A DNA stretch of 64,000 nucleotides from Argyresthia goedartella. Its lineage: Eukaryota > Arthropoda > Insecta > Lepidoptera > Argyresthiidae. Position numbers and translations under genes: made by a program. The notes beneath the pieces were generated by a model. It had not been told where the DNA came from and made no database searches. It saw nothing but the letters and a program-made list of their open reading frames with translations. This document shows, piece by piece, positions 10,532 to 20,560 of this stretch; within the stretch, counting starts at the first letter, position 1; every line of letters starts with the position of its first letter. The stretch is taken from NCBI GenBank assembly GCA_949825045.1, contig OX463807.1:39142749-39206748 (forward strand). The letters are read 5' to 3'.

Positions 10532-12073
10532 CTAGGTAACATGCACGGCCGCTCTGGGGCCATGATCCGAAGATACTACTACATGGCTGTGGGGCCAGTC
10601 CGATTCTCTCTTGGCAGGCCAGGGTGGTCTCCACCACAAATGGTGTCTAACGAGTTCAGGAGCCCGACATCCCCCGGATGCACAATCAGACGGGTTCAAT
10701 TCTCCTGGTACATGTCTCCAGGTCAGTGGGACCTCAGACGACACAATCTGGGAGACACGGTTTGCAACAAAAACCTCTAAGTTATGGACCGAAGCCTTCA
10801 GCCAGCACAAAACAATCTGGCTGTCCGTCCAAGCGTACATCGTATCCTCCAAAACCACTGACCCACGCAACACTGTTAGAGTGTGATTCAAAAGTTTGGT
10901 CAAAAGAGCAGCCCCGGACAGTTCCAGTTTTGGAATCGTCATCCTTGTCCGAATAGGCGCTACCTTGCTTTTTGCCAAAACCAAACGCACGTCGACCTCC
11001 CCGGTGGAGGTGACGGTTCGCAAATAAACCGCTGCCGCAAACCCTCGTTCAGAGGCATCACAAAACCCGTGAAGGGTTGCCCTGTAATCCCCAGCAGGGA
11101 CCAATTTCCTCGGCAGCGATACATTATTTATGTCCGATAGCGAGGTGAACATTCGCGTCCAATCAGTCAACAAATCACCTGAGAGGTTGGTGTTCCAGGT
11201 CAACTGAGCCGCCCATAGCCTTTGCATAAAACATTTGAGAGCAAAGGTGACTGGAGAAATCCATCCATTCGGGTCGAACGTTCTCGCAATCGTTGACAGT
11301 ACTGACCGCTTCGTCCAGGCCTTCGGTGTTTCTAAAACCACCCGATAGGTAAAATCATCATGGACGGGCCAGTACTGAATTCCAAGCACTGACAACATGT
11401 TAGGGTTGTCAGGATTCTCAAAAACGTGCGGGTCTTGTTGAAACTCATCTGGGAGACCAGCCATCAACTCAGGGGAGTTGGACATCCACTTACGTAGTTC
11501 ATAGCCGCCTCGTTCCAGCAATTGAATGAGCTCGTCACGTCGGTTCAGAGCTTCCTCTACACTGGCTGCCCCTGTGCAGACGTCATCGACGTACAAATCT
11601 TGCTCCAGGATAGCGGCGGCTCTAGGATAGCTCACACGGTCACGCGACGCCAACTCCCGCAGGGTACGCATCGCCAAATACGGGCTAGACCGTAACCCAT
11701 ACGTGTTCGTGTTTAACTCATAGACCTTGACTGGCTCGGCCGTGGACTCACGCCAAAGTATCAAGTGACACCTTCTGTCAGCCGGATGAATTACCGTTTG
11801 CCTAAACATCATCCGAATGTCTGCGACAAATACAATCTGGTGTCTCCGAAAGCTCGTGAGAATATCCGAAATATCACGACTCAACTTGGGTCCCGAATGT
11901 AGACACTGATTCAGGGACATCCCGTTCGAGGTAGGTGCTGACCCATCAAAAACAACTCGAATCTTGCCGGTAGGGGTTCGCAGGACGGCATGGTGTGGAA
12001 GGAAACAATGATCCTCAGATCTCCAGTCCACACCCGATACCGACATGTGTCCTAACGACTCATACTCCCTCAT
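10532..12073 (-). CDS. BEL/Pao reverse transcriptase-RNase H region
   Basis: A 513-codon open minus-strand stretch. The reverse transcriptase shows HHAVLRTPTGKIRVVFDGSA, a substrate-binding FVADIRMMFRQ block and the catalytic LYVDDVCTGA motif (the Bel-type YVDD). RNase H follows with LHGFCDASERGFAAAVYLR (catalytic Asp) and YAWTDSQIVLCWL (second Asp). It would copy element RNA and remove the RNA strand. The first residue of the open frame is not a real start; pol is normally translated as a polyprotein with protease upstream, and the frame breaks near 12070 and 10530 separate it from its neighbours. Confidence 0.92.
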   Translation of the reverse strand: MREYESLGHMSVSGVDWRSEDHCFLPHHAVLRTPTGKIRVVFDGSAPTSNGMSLNQCLHSGPKLSRDISDILTSFRRHQIVFVADIRMMFRQTVIHPADRRCHLILWRESTAEPVKVYELNTNTYGLRSSPYLAMRTLRELASRDRVSYPRAAAILEQDLYVDDVCTGAASVEEALNRRDELIQLLERGGYELRKWMSNSPELMAGLPDEFQQDPHVFENPDNPNMLSVLGIQYWPVHDDFTYRVVLETPKAWTKRSVLSTIARTFDPNGWISPVTFALKCFMQRLWAAQLTWNTNLSGDLLTDWTRMFTSLSDINNVSLPRKLVPAGDYRATLHGFCDASERGFAAAVYLRTVTSTGEVDVRLVLAKSKVAPIRTRMTIPKLELSGAALLTKLLNHTLTVLRGSVVLEDTMYAWTDSQIVLCWLKASVHNLEVFVANRVSQIVSSEVPLTWRHVPGELNPSDCASGGCRAPELVRHHLWWRPPWPAKRESDWPHSHVVVSSDHGPRAAVHVT

Positions 12074-12859
12074 GAAATCGACGTATTTTGTTTAAATACG
12101 GCGTCCCTTGACATCCTACGCTCCATCCACATCAATCTCGTCTCAACCATCTTCCTAGATTCTCCTAGTGGCGGTCGATTGGTCCTGAAAGGCAGTCGAG
12201 TTACAAAACGACCAGAACGAAGGCGACCAGTACTATTCTGGTAAAACAACTCGCACTCTTCTTCGTCTGCGTCGACTCGACGAACGGTGGGAGGTTCCTC
12301 TATCTCCCAGGAACGTTGGATAGCGTCTGACAACGCTGAGCCAATAAGTATGCCATCTGACTCAGCAGGCCTAACCCATGATCACGTGACCAAACTTAGT
12401 ATCCACAGCAATCAACCCGTCCGGCTGAAGAACTCGCCGATCCGACAACAGAAACCTACCCAGAACGTCTGCTCCCAGTAGCAGGTCGACCGGGGCTGGA
12501 GTGTCAAAATCGGGATCCGCCAACTTGAGTCCTGATGTCAGGAATCGAACGGCCGGATTCAACTTCACCAAGGGGTGTCTGCCCATGACATGCGTCATTA
12601 CTAAAGCTTGCACGGATGTTTTTGTCAAAATGTCATAACGTGGAGAGAACGTGATCACCGATTGACCAACTACATTCGTAACCGTAACATTCCCCACGCC
12701 CCGTATTGATTTATTATACCTATTTACCTTGAGGCCCAACCATTTTGCTAAATCATTCGATACAATGCAGCCCTGAGCTCCAGAATCTAATAGGGCGCGA
12801 ACGTATGTTGGGTTGCCCGCCAAATCCCAAACAAGCACAGAGGCGATCGGTAACACCAC
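12070..12859 (-). pseudogene. BEL/Pao aspartic protease and linker
   Basis: The minus frame 12859-12371 contains the single-domain retropepsin. The active-site loop is LLDSGAQGCIV (DSGA in place of the more usual DTGA), and a hydrophobic flap precedes VDLLLGADVLGRFL, the typical C-terminal signature. It would process Gag and Pol. A second minus frame (12333-12070) carries the linker to the reverse transcriptase, with the EECELFYQNS pattern found in Pao-type elements. The frame change between the two parts near 12340 and the one at 12070 mean that the polyprotein is interrupted. Confidence 0.85.
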
Positions 12860-13044
12860 CGTCTCCGGTTGGGGGGCAACAAATGGTTGGGCCGCAAATT
12901 CCTAGAGAGGGCCCCCGGGGCCCCACTCTGCCTGTAACCGATCAGGTATGCAGCTATACGCCAGAGGGTCCCATTGTACAAATGGCCCACGTGCCGGTTC
13001 CATTGCCACCCTACGATTCCCCGTAAAGGGGGGTGGGCGTGAAT

Positions 13045-14874
13045 TCAACCGTGGCCGCTCCATGAGCGGGGGGGACATCCCATGTGACCGACGAGGACGA
13101 GGCGACGAGCGGGGCGACAACTGAGGCGGAGTCCGGACCGCACCCGCATAGCTCGAAGGTGTCCCATGCCACCCGCTGTTACGGCCTGCTCAACACACCC
13201 AATGTCCCGCTGAGTCGGATGTTGAGTCGCAACCGAAAACTCAGGGCCCCCCATGTAATGATCCTGAGTGCGGCCCTGCACCCTAGTACTGCCCTGTGCA
13301 CGTGGGGACGTTGGCCCCTGAGTTGCGCTCCGAGTCGCAAACGAATTCTCAGGGCCCCATGCCGTGTCACCCTGGGTACGGCCCTGTGGTGGCTGTTGGC
13401 CGGACCGGTTCATGCACAACAGATTGTTGTGGGGCCCACCACAATATCCGCACATTTGTGTGCGCGTGCAGTCCCTAGCCATGTGTGGCCCGAGGCACAG
13501 GAAACACCAGCTCCGCTGCTTGGCCATCCGGCGCCGTCCCTGAACCCTAAGTTCCCCGAACTTATTGCAATTGGCCACAGCATGGCCAATCTGCCTACAA
13601 TAAGAATAAGAATAAGAATAAGAATAAATTTATTTAGTAAGAAAGACTTAAAGCTAGGTCTACATTTTATAGTTTATCCAAAACATCTCTTAAAAGCTAC
13701 ATGTGTTTGACTGCGGCCCCACACTAGGCTGAGCCTGTATCGCAGGTGCCATCGTATGCTTAGCAGAATGGGAGTTGTTGTGCTTAGTAGTAATTTACAA
13801 ACAAAAATAAAAGGTAGATAGAACAATTTAAAATATACACATTTAAAAATATATAAACAAACAACATGGGCAGGTCTCACCATGTGGGGTCAATTCACTT
13901 ACAGCCCCATACGACTGCCGGTTGGTGCGGTCCTTCCTCGTCGGAGGGCCCCTACTCACAGCGCTCCCGGCAGCTCTCTGTGGCTCCGAAGGATGGGTGA
14001 CCGTCAACCCCAAATTCTCTGCCCGTCGAGCCTCCTCTTCCAAAAATCCGACCAAGTCAGAGAAGGCGGGCAGGTCCTCGGCCGACCTCCCGTGAGACTA
14101 TTCGAAACGAGTCTGCACGTCAGCGGGTAGGCGGGAAAGTACAATGTACAACGGTAGGTACGACCATTCACCAACCGGAAGTCCAAGATTATCTAGAGCC
14201 TTGGTGACGGACAACAATGGGTTCAAAACCTCCGTCTGTATGGCCCCGACCTTGTTCACAACCGGGATGCTGAACAAACGATTCAGTTGGGCATCGGCAA
14301 ACCTCCGTTTGTTGTGGTAACGTCTGACCAACAATTGCCTGGCCGTCTCATAGTTACCCTCCGTAACTGTCAAATGAGCGACCAGCTCCCTAGGCTCACC
14401 CCTCAATGCTAACACCAACTGAGCCATCTTGACAGACTTGGTAATGTCCGATCGCATGTGCACCAAACTGTCGAACAGATTGATGAAGCTCATCCATTCA
14501 CCGGACACGCCGTCAAATGATAGGCATAGTTATGGCAGGTAACCTGGACCCCGATCCCTGATGCGGCAGAGGTGCTTCAATGTCACCACCATGGCTGGAC
14601 TCGCGCTGTCTACGTATGCCTTCTGCGTGATAGCAGCTACCATCTCCATACATTGGTCGACATTCCCTATCAACCGTGACAGCCTGTCAGGTGCACAACC
14701 ATCAACTGATTCCGCCTGCGCGGACAATTCGAGCACCCTATTGTAACGTTCCTTAACGTCCATAGACGGCTCCAATACCACATCATGCCTATCTAAACGG
14801 TCTATCAGACCGTGTGCGGAGGAAAACCATCTGAGTTCCATAGAAACACCCTTCTGGATTTCAGATAACGACAT
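13045..14874 (-). pseudogene. BEL/Pao gag with zinc knuckles, broken
   Basis: Gag would form the particle and package RNA. The N-terminus starts at the ATG ending at 14874 (MSLSEIQKGVSMELRWFSSA). The capsid-like middle is in 14508-14098, where the WMSFINLFDSLVH and LLVRRYHNKRRFADAQL segments are family-typical. The nucleocapsid end is in 13578-13045 with two complete CCHC knuckles, CFLCLGPHMARDC and CGYCGGPHNNLLC. A further knuckle just upstream is split by the insertion at 13601-13860. Stops near 14520 and 14090 add frame breaks. The region after the knuckles is Pro/Arg/Gln-rich and repetitive. Confidence 0.82.
13601..13860 (-). mobile_element. Short retroposed insertion in the BEL gag
   Basis: About 260 bp with an AATAAG repeat tail at its left end (13600-13627) and no coding capacity. 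Read on the minus strand, it ends in TTATTC repeats, like the tail of a non-LTR element or SINE. ACAA flanks both sides (13597-13600 and 13861-13864) as a short possible target duplication. It cuts a gag zinc knuckle between its two cysteine pairs. Absent a recognisable promoter box or RT domain, I call it a SINE or a very short 5'-truncated LINE. Confidence 0.6.
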
Positions 14875-15404
14875 GATCGGAACGATATTTACTCACAATT
14901 TGCAGTAACTCAATTTTATTGGACCCTCCATTCTATAACCCAAATGAGGGAACCCTAAACTATAACTTAAACAATATTGTTTTCCTTCAACAATAGGAAC
15001 CGAGTTTTATATCTATATAAATTATATTTATATAGTCAATTATCAAATATTATATCTATATAGTCAATATTAGTTCAAGTTATAAATTGCTATAAATTGA
15101 AAACAATGTAATAGCCTGCTATCAATAGATGTAACTACCTATGTTAACCAAAACATTGATTCAATAGCATTACTAGACCACTATTAGATTGACTAACTGG
15201 TAATTCAATGCAAATTTCAATTCAATATCTGTCTGTCTACTACCAGCAATAGACTTATAGCTTACAATACTACCAATCTATGTGGATACAGGAACAACCA
15301 AGTTACTTAACCGCCTATACCTACAGATTGATAGTCCCAAATCGTGCCTTCCTGGAGCCCTTGACGGCTGCAAATCTTAGGAAGCCACGCTCCAGCTACC
15401 AAAC
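14875..15404 (-). other. BEL/Pao 5' untranslated leader
   Basis: About 530 bp of AT-rich sequence between the 5' LTR and the gag ATG, with runs of TATA and ATTTATAT near 15010-15070. On the minus strand, the bases next to the LTR contain a TGGTAGCTGGAGCG stretch, a possible primer binding site; I cannot match it to a tRNA with confidence. No other gene is seen here. Confidence 0.6.
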
Positions 15405-15951
15405 TGTTCAGGCTTCTCAGCACCTAATGACCTCGTAGGGGCCCATGAGCTACGAGGTAGCGTGACGATCAGGTGCCAAGAAGTGATGAACGCGGCGATT
15501 CACCGAGCTGAAGTTATGTGGGGTAGATCTAACCTGGTCTGTGCTTCGGACCCGTCAACCTCCTGTCTCTCTGCAAGGCCCGGGCGCGCCCTAGGCTCTT
15601 CTTGGTAGACAGGTTCTTCAGCCAACCAGGTATGACTGGCGAGCCAGCGTCAATGTGCACAGTGGTCCAACACGGGCTATGTTCTACGTGGTAAATACAA
15701 ATCGGTCACGAAAATCCGAACTTTATCTGGTTCGAGAGACAACGGCACACTCAGCTATATTAACAATCCTGAGGGAATCCTGAATACATTCCAGATGGCC
15801 TGCGATTTAATTTCAACCCCTAACCAAAACGCGTTTAGTTTGCGAGGGCTTTCGTCCGTCAGTTGTCAAAAACTTCCTGATTGACAGCCAAAGTCAAACT
15901 AAAAATGGCCGTTCAGAAACCATCGATCGAATATCGATTTGGAATCGAACA
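15405..15951 (-). repeat. BEL/Pao 5' LTR
   Basis: 547 bp, TG...CA ends, the promoter LTR for the minus-strand transcript. It is directly followed on the right by the target duplication AGGGC (15952-15956), after which the LOA ORF2 continues. Confidence 0.93.
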
Positions 15952-15956
15952 AGGGC

Positions 15957-18665
15957 GATGAATACCAGTGCTGATGAGGATTGGGACAACTACAAAGATG
16001 CCAAATCCAAGTACAAGAAACGACTACGGTTCAAAAGCAGCAACTCATGGAAGAAATTCTGCAGCGACATTGAAACCGTTGATCAAGCAAATCGGGTAAG
16101 GCAGATACTAGCTCAACAAGGCACCTCCAGGCTAGGGTCGCTTAAAAAACCCGATGGAATACCTCTTCCACCACAGAAACGCACAGTCTCTTGTTGGAAA
16201 CTCACTTCCCCGGAAGTAGAATTATTCAAGAGATTGTGTGGCCGGAAGAGGTTCACCATGAAGCTGTAGACCACTTAGACATAACTAATAATATTATCAC
16301 TGCTGACAAGGTGAGATGGGCCATTAATAGCTTTAAACCTTTTAAATCAGCAGGACCAGATGGAATCTTCCCAGCACTTCTACAGTGGGGTGGGGAACCC
16401 GTCATCAATATAATGGTCCGAATCATGAAAGCATGTCTTAGATTCGGATACGTTCCCAAAAGGTGGAGAGTAGTAAACGTAGTTTTCATACCGAAGCCAG
16501 GAAGGAGCGACTACACTAACGCTAAATCTTTCAGGCCGATTAGCCTCACCTCGTTCTTGCTTAAGACTCTCCAACGTTTGTGCGAGAGGCACTTGAGAGA
16601 TGGAGCGTTAAAACATATACCCTTACACAAGAATCAGCATGCATATAGTTTAGGTAAGTCTACTGAATCGGCTCTCCATGCAGTTGTATCCACAATTGAA
16701 GAGGCGATTCAAAACAAATGCATCTGGCTTGGAACTTTTATTGATATAGAAAGTGCCTTTGACAAGATGCTGCATAGTAAGTAGTAAGTAAGCATAGTAA
16801 GCATAGTAAGTAAGCTGCGCAGTATAAGTGCATCTCTAACAAGGCATGGAGTGTCAACAGCTGTAAACAACTGGGTCACAAACATGCTTAATAAACGTAT
16901 CGTGCGTCTAGCTGGTGAGTCCCTGTCGACGGAGGTAGTGCGGGGATGCCCGCAGGGAGGAGTGCTCTCCCCGCTGCTGTGGAATCTGGTCATTAACGAC
17001 CTAATTACCAAGCTCAACGCTAATGGATACTACACCGTAGGATACGCCGACGATTTGGTAATCCTCATCACAGGTAAATTTGCGAGCACAGTGTGCAACC
17101 TTAAACAAACAGCTCTTCGCATCGTGAAGCGCTGGTGTCTAGAATATGACCTGGCGGTTAACCCAACAAAGACGGAAATGGTCATGTTCACTAACAATAG
17201 GGCTCTTGGTATGTATACCTTACCTAAGCTCTTTGGAACGGAACTCCAGCTAGCAACTGAGGTGAAGTACCTGGGCATAACCTTGGACAGCAAGCTCAAC
17301 TGGAGTAGCCACATTGACAACAAACTAAAGAAGGCGAGTATTGCTTTCTGGCAGTGTCGGAGAATGGTGGGGAAAAAGTGAGGACTTTCTCCCAACATCA
17401 TTCTTTGGCTGTACGTGACGGTGATCCGTCCTCTTGTCTGCTACGGAGCTGTGGTGTGGTGGACCAGGACTAAACCAGAACCAGGACCAAACTTACCACA
17501 ATGGTAAGCAAACTCGAAAGCTTACAAAGGCTGGCCTGCATGGCTATCACAGGTAGTATGAGAACTACTCCAACAGCAGCAATGGAGGCCATGCTGTGTC
17601 TTCCGCCACTCCAGCTATACATTAAGCAAGAGGCTGCGTCATCTGCGGTGAGACTCAACACCTTAGGACTTTGGAGGAAAAACAGGACCTCACACACCGC
17701 CATCCTAGGGGAAGTTTACAAAAAAATTCCCATCTCTATGGCTTGCAGTGACAGAATCCCTAAACAATTTGTTTTCGACAAAAAATACAATATACAGTTA
17801 CATGAAGACCATCGGGTTGAGGGGCTCGACGTTAAAGAGCTCAGAATTTTCACCGATGGTTCAAAAATCTAAAGCAGGCACTGGTTCAGGCACCTTCTCG
17901 GAGGACCTAAACATCAAGATAGCCATTCCACTGGGTGCCCATACTACTGTCTTTCAAGCTGAATGCACGGGCATCATCTCGGCCGCTAATGCCATAGCAT
18001 CGAGAAAGGTAAGAGATTCCTCCATTCGAATCCTCTCGGATAGCATGGCCGTCTTACAAGCCCTAAATAGCAAAACTATTAACTCAGGGCTAATCTACGA
18101 GTGTCACAAACGACTAATGGAGGTATGTCAACATAAGCGCGTTATCCTTCAATGGATAAAAGGAAACAGCGGGTCAAGAGGTAACGATGCAGCGGATGAG
18201 TTGGCGCGTAAAAGATCTAGCTTGACAGCGTATGGTCCCGAACCTATCATCCCTCTTCCCTTCAAGATGGTATGCACATTTCTGAGAGAGTCGACCAGGA
18301 ATGATCATGCCACTCTTTGGAAAAACCATGAGGAGTGCAGACAGGCTAAGCTGGCCTTGCCGTCCCCTAGCGCTAGGCTTGCTAAGACCTTGCTTCGACT
18401 AAGTAGGCCGCGCATGCGACTGGTGACTGCAGCACTTACTGGCCATGGTTTCTTTAATAAACATCTATATGTCCTAGGTGTTACCGACAGCCTGAGCAGA
18501 GCCTGCTTGGAGGCAGAAGAAACGGCTGCTCACGTCCTCATGGAGTGCACAGGAGTAGCGGACTACAGGGCTAAACACCTCGGTCAATCGAGGGACCTTC
18601 CAGGGATAGTCGGTAACGTAAAGGGCCTGCTGGCGTTCCTGGAGGAGTTGGGTTGGCTCGAATGA
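15957..18665 (+). pseudogene. LOA element ORF2, reverse transcriptase and RNase H part
   Basis: The 3' part of the ORF2 begun at 7478. The reverse transcriptase shows FKSAGPDGIFPALLQ, WRVVNVVFIPKPG, FRPISLTSF, FIDIESAFDK (about 16738), RGCPQGGVLSPLLWN (about 16943) and the catalytic GYADDLVIL (about 17039). The RNase H domain carries IFTDGSK at about 17850, a QAECTGI helix and ILSDSMAVLQAL near 18030, then a WIKGNSGSRGNDAADELA end. Breaks seen: a frame change near 16230, a local GTAAG expansion at 16776-16815 between two RT blocks, a TGA at 17379-17381, and a stop at 17870 inside the RNase H start. The protein is therefore not made whole, though nearly all motifs remain readable. Confidence 0.9.
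16776..16816 (+). repeat. GTAAG/CATAGTAAG local expansion in the LOA RT
   Basis: A stretch of irregular GTAAGTAAGCATA units lies exactly between two conserved reverse transcriptase blocks (ESAFDKM before, STRHGVSTAVNNW-type after). It has no counterpart in the protein family, so it is a replication-slippage insertion that shifts the frame. Confidence 0.7.
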
Positions 18666-18752
18666 TATCGCATTCCCACCCACACGCGAAATAGGCGCTT
18701 TCGTCGTCGAGTTGCGGAAACCAGCCCGTCTTACAATTGACAATTGACAATT

Positions 18753-18926
18753 GCGTTGACTAAAAATGAAGAGGGACATTTGGATCTTCAATCGTCTCGA
18801 TTAAAAGGTTTACAGTCACCACACGAATCACACGATGCCGTCAATAAGGAATACGTTGATAAAAATATTAATGATCTACGAAAAGATGTTCAATTTTTAC
18901 TGAACGAATCATTGAAAGATGTTTGA
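18753..18926 (+). pseudogene. Maverick DAVNK-motif protein, C-terminal part
   Basis: Reading continues from 5262-5374 across the LOA insertion. The visible segment LTKNEEGHLDLQSSRLKGL leads to SHDAVNKEYVDKNINDL and then a heptad-like, probably coiled-coil end, with a stop at 18924-18926. The DAVNKxYVD motif is known from trimeric fibre-type proteins of phages and also appears in a small Maverick protein, so a fibre or trimerisation role is possible but unproven. A similar frame goes on after the stop (about 18930-19010, with KDVYTRSELDIIIKSLTKD), so the stop may be a mutation inside a longer gene. Confidence 0.55.
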
Positions 18927-19019
18927 GGTGTCCTGAATAACTTTATAAAGGATGTTTATACGAGGAGTGAATTAGATATCATCATCAAATCGTTGACTAA
19001 AGATGAAGCAGCAAGTGGT

Positions 19020-19680
19020 AAACGAAATTCATAAAAATGCAAGAAAAAAATTTGTTCGTCGTTCAGTCCTTCTCAAAGGAATTGATGATTTGTAACAGGC
19101 AGATTTGATTGAATTTATTTCATTGAAGACTTACAATCATGGTTATAAGTTTATTCTTATAGTGATGGATTGCTTCTCAAAATACGCGTCGGCTCTACCC
19201 CTCAAAACTAAATCTAAACAAGAAATGTATAAAGCCTTCTCAAGTATCTTGGAGAATAGTGGAAGACGACCAAATAACTTACAGACGGATATGGGAACTG
19301 AATTCTATAACGAAGAATTCAAAAAACTGATAAAAATCTACTAAATAAATCATTATTCTACATATTCGGTTAAAAAAGCATCTTTAGTGGAAAGGTTAAT
19401 CAGAACATTAAAATCACATGTGTATAAGTAATTTAGTCTCAAAGGTAATTACAAGTGGGTGGGTGGACCATTAGAAAATGTTGTTAAATCTTATAATCAC
19501 TCAAAACATCGTGTGACGCAACAGGAGTCCGTGAAAGTGACTAAGTTGAATGCACACAGAGTTTTAGAAAATATTAAAAAATTCCAGAGTGAACCTAATC
19601 ATCACGCAAAAAATCCAAATTTTTGTATTGGTGATCACGTGAGAATAAGCAAGTACAAAGGATGTTTTCAAAAAGGTTAT
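19020..19680 (+). pseudogene. Maverick integrase (rve family), N-terminal and catalytic part
   Basis: The retroviral-type integrase that would insert the element into the host genome. The catalytic core is clear: the first Asp in QADLIEFI (19102-19104), a KFILIVMDCFSKYASALPL strand region, the second Asp in NLQTDMGTEFYN (19288) and the Glu in SLVERLIRTLK (19390). The N-terminal zinc domain is not visible; only NEIHKNARKKF precedes the core. In-frame stops occur just before the first Asp (19093-19095), between the second Asp and the Glu (19342), and near 19426, so it is inactive. The end is cut at 19680 by element B. The remaining C-terminus is at 26711. Confidence 0.88.
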
Positions 19681-19823
19681 TCGGAACGCGCCCACCGGCC
19701 GGTCAGCTGTCAAAGAAACGGCAACTGATTTTAATTGTAATTTTATTTGTATTTAGGGCATAAAATAGTGCAACATTATTCAAAGAGTATATAATTTACT
19801 ACGTAAGAATTATTGTTAGGGTG

Positions 19824-19860
19824 TATAAAAGGGGGACAAGTGTTTGCGGCCAGTTTTCTC
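19824..19860 (+). promoter_or_regulatory. Possible TATA promoter in the leader of element B
   Basis: TATAAAAG at 19824 stands about 27 bases before a CAGTTTT start-like motif at 19851. Non-LTR elements usually use internal TATA-less promoters, so this may belong to another element (for example a solo LTR) inside the leader. Sequence evidence only. Confidence 0.3.
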
Positions 19861-20560
19861 AAGATTGCATCATCCACCGAGCCGTTACCTACTCGAATGT
19901 GAATTTGAATATGTAACACAAAGGAATTTACCAGCTGAGTATTTTTGTTTCATAATCTAATCACGCTCAACACATATTTTAGACAGAACCACGCGCATTC
20001 CACATCACAAATACCTCAAAATCTGTGTAGTATCAATGCAAATTGATTACCGACCAAGCTAGTATCAATGTAAATTGTGTAAAGTAGATGCGCAGAGCCT
20101 GAGTTAGTTCTATGGTTCTACAGTTCTCTGAACTTGTACACATCTGTTTAAATAACTATATCTCAGCTGTCACACCTACAAGGCTAGCAGAATTGTTGTA
20201 AACCATCACTGCAGAACTTTATCACCTGGTTTCAAAGTTTTACTATCCCTTCTGAGGTCATCATACATTATGAGCAACATTAAGACTAATTAGAATAAAA
20301 ATTTAATAGTTAGGTAATAGAATAACAATAAACTACTTAGTATCTATTAAGAATAAAGTCCATTTATTAAATGCTACCTAGACTGACTGATTTGTTATTA
20401 TGTAATAAATATGTACATTAAAGTTTTGTGTAGTTATTAGGTAAATTATGTTTCACATGAATTGGTTGCCAGTACTAAAACAATATAAACACACCGCACA
20501 TACACAAATCGCCTCTCTTTATTAGAACTATATTGTATTACCCTGTCTCTTAGTTCCAGC

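Larger units (their letters stand above)
8449..15951 (-). mobile_element. BEL/Pao LTR retrotransposon inserted in the LOA ORF2
   Basis: The element is 7.5 kb, lies in minus orientation and is complete from LTR to LTR. Both LTRs begin TGTTCAGGCTTCTCAG and end AATCGAACA on the plus strand. The target site AGGGC is duplicated exactly at 8444-8448 and 15952-15956. Internal order on the minus strand is gag, protease, reverse transcriptase, RNase H, integrase, with no envelope gene visible before the 3' LTR, as is normal for BEL/Pao. Several frameshifts and one insertion in gag make this copy non-functional. The two LTRs differ by roughly 15-20 positions by eye out of 548, so it is a fairly young insertion. 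Confidence 0.93.
5375..18752 (+). mobile_element. LOA-clade non-LTR retrotransposon, split by a BEL/Pao element
   Basis: The element is flanked by an exact 11-bp target duplication, GCGTTGACTAA, at 5364-5374 and 18753-18763, so both ends are defined. It has a 5' leader (5375-6008), ORF1 (to 7503), an overlapping ORF2 with endonuclease, reverse transcriptase and RNase H, and a 3' tail of ACAATTG units at 18733-18752. The BEL/Pao element occupies 8449-15951 inside ORF2. Without it, this copy is about 5.9 kb, which is a usual full length for the clade. Having both a 5' leader and the 3' tail, it inserted as a complete copy. Clade assignment rests on the VLQANLQHSQTATA-type start of ORF2 and on the RNase H domain after the reverse transcriptase. 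Confidence 0.88.

Noticed and set aside
13084..13710. Plus-strand open frame of 208 codons across the BEL gag end
   Set aside because: It runs opposite the gag zinc knuckles and passes into the short inserted element; no motifs.
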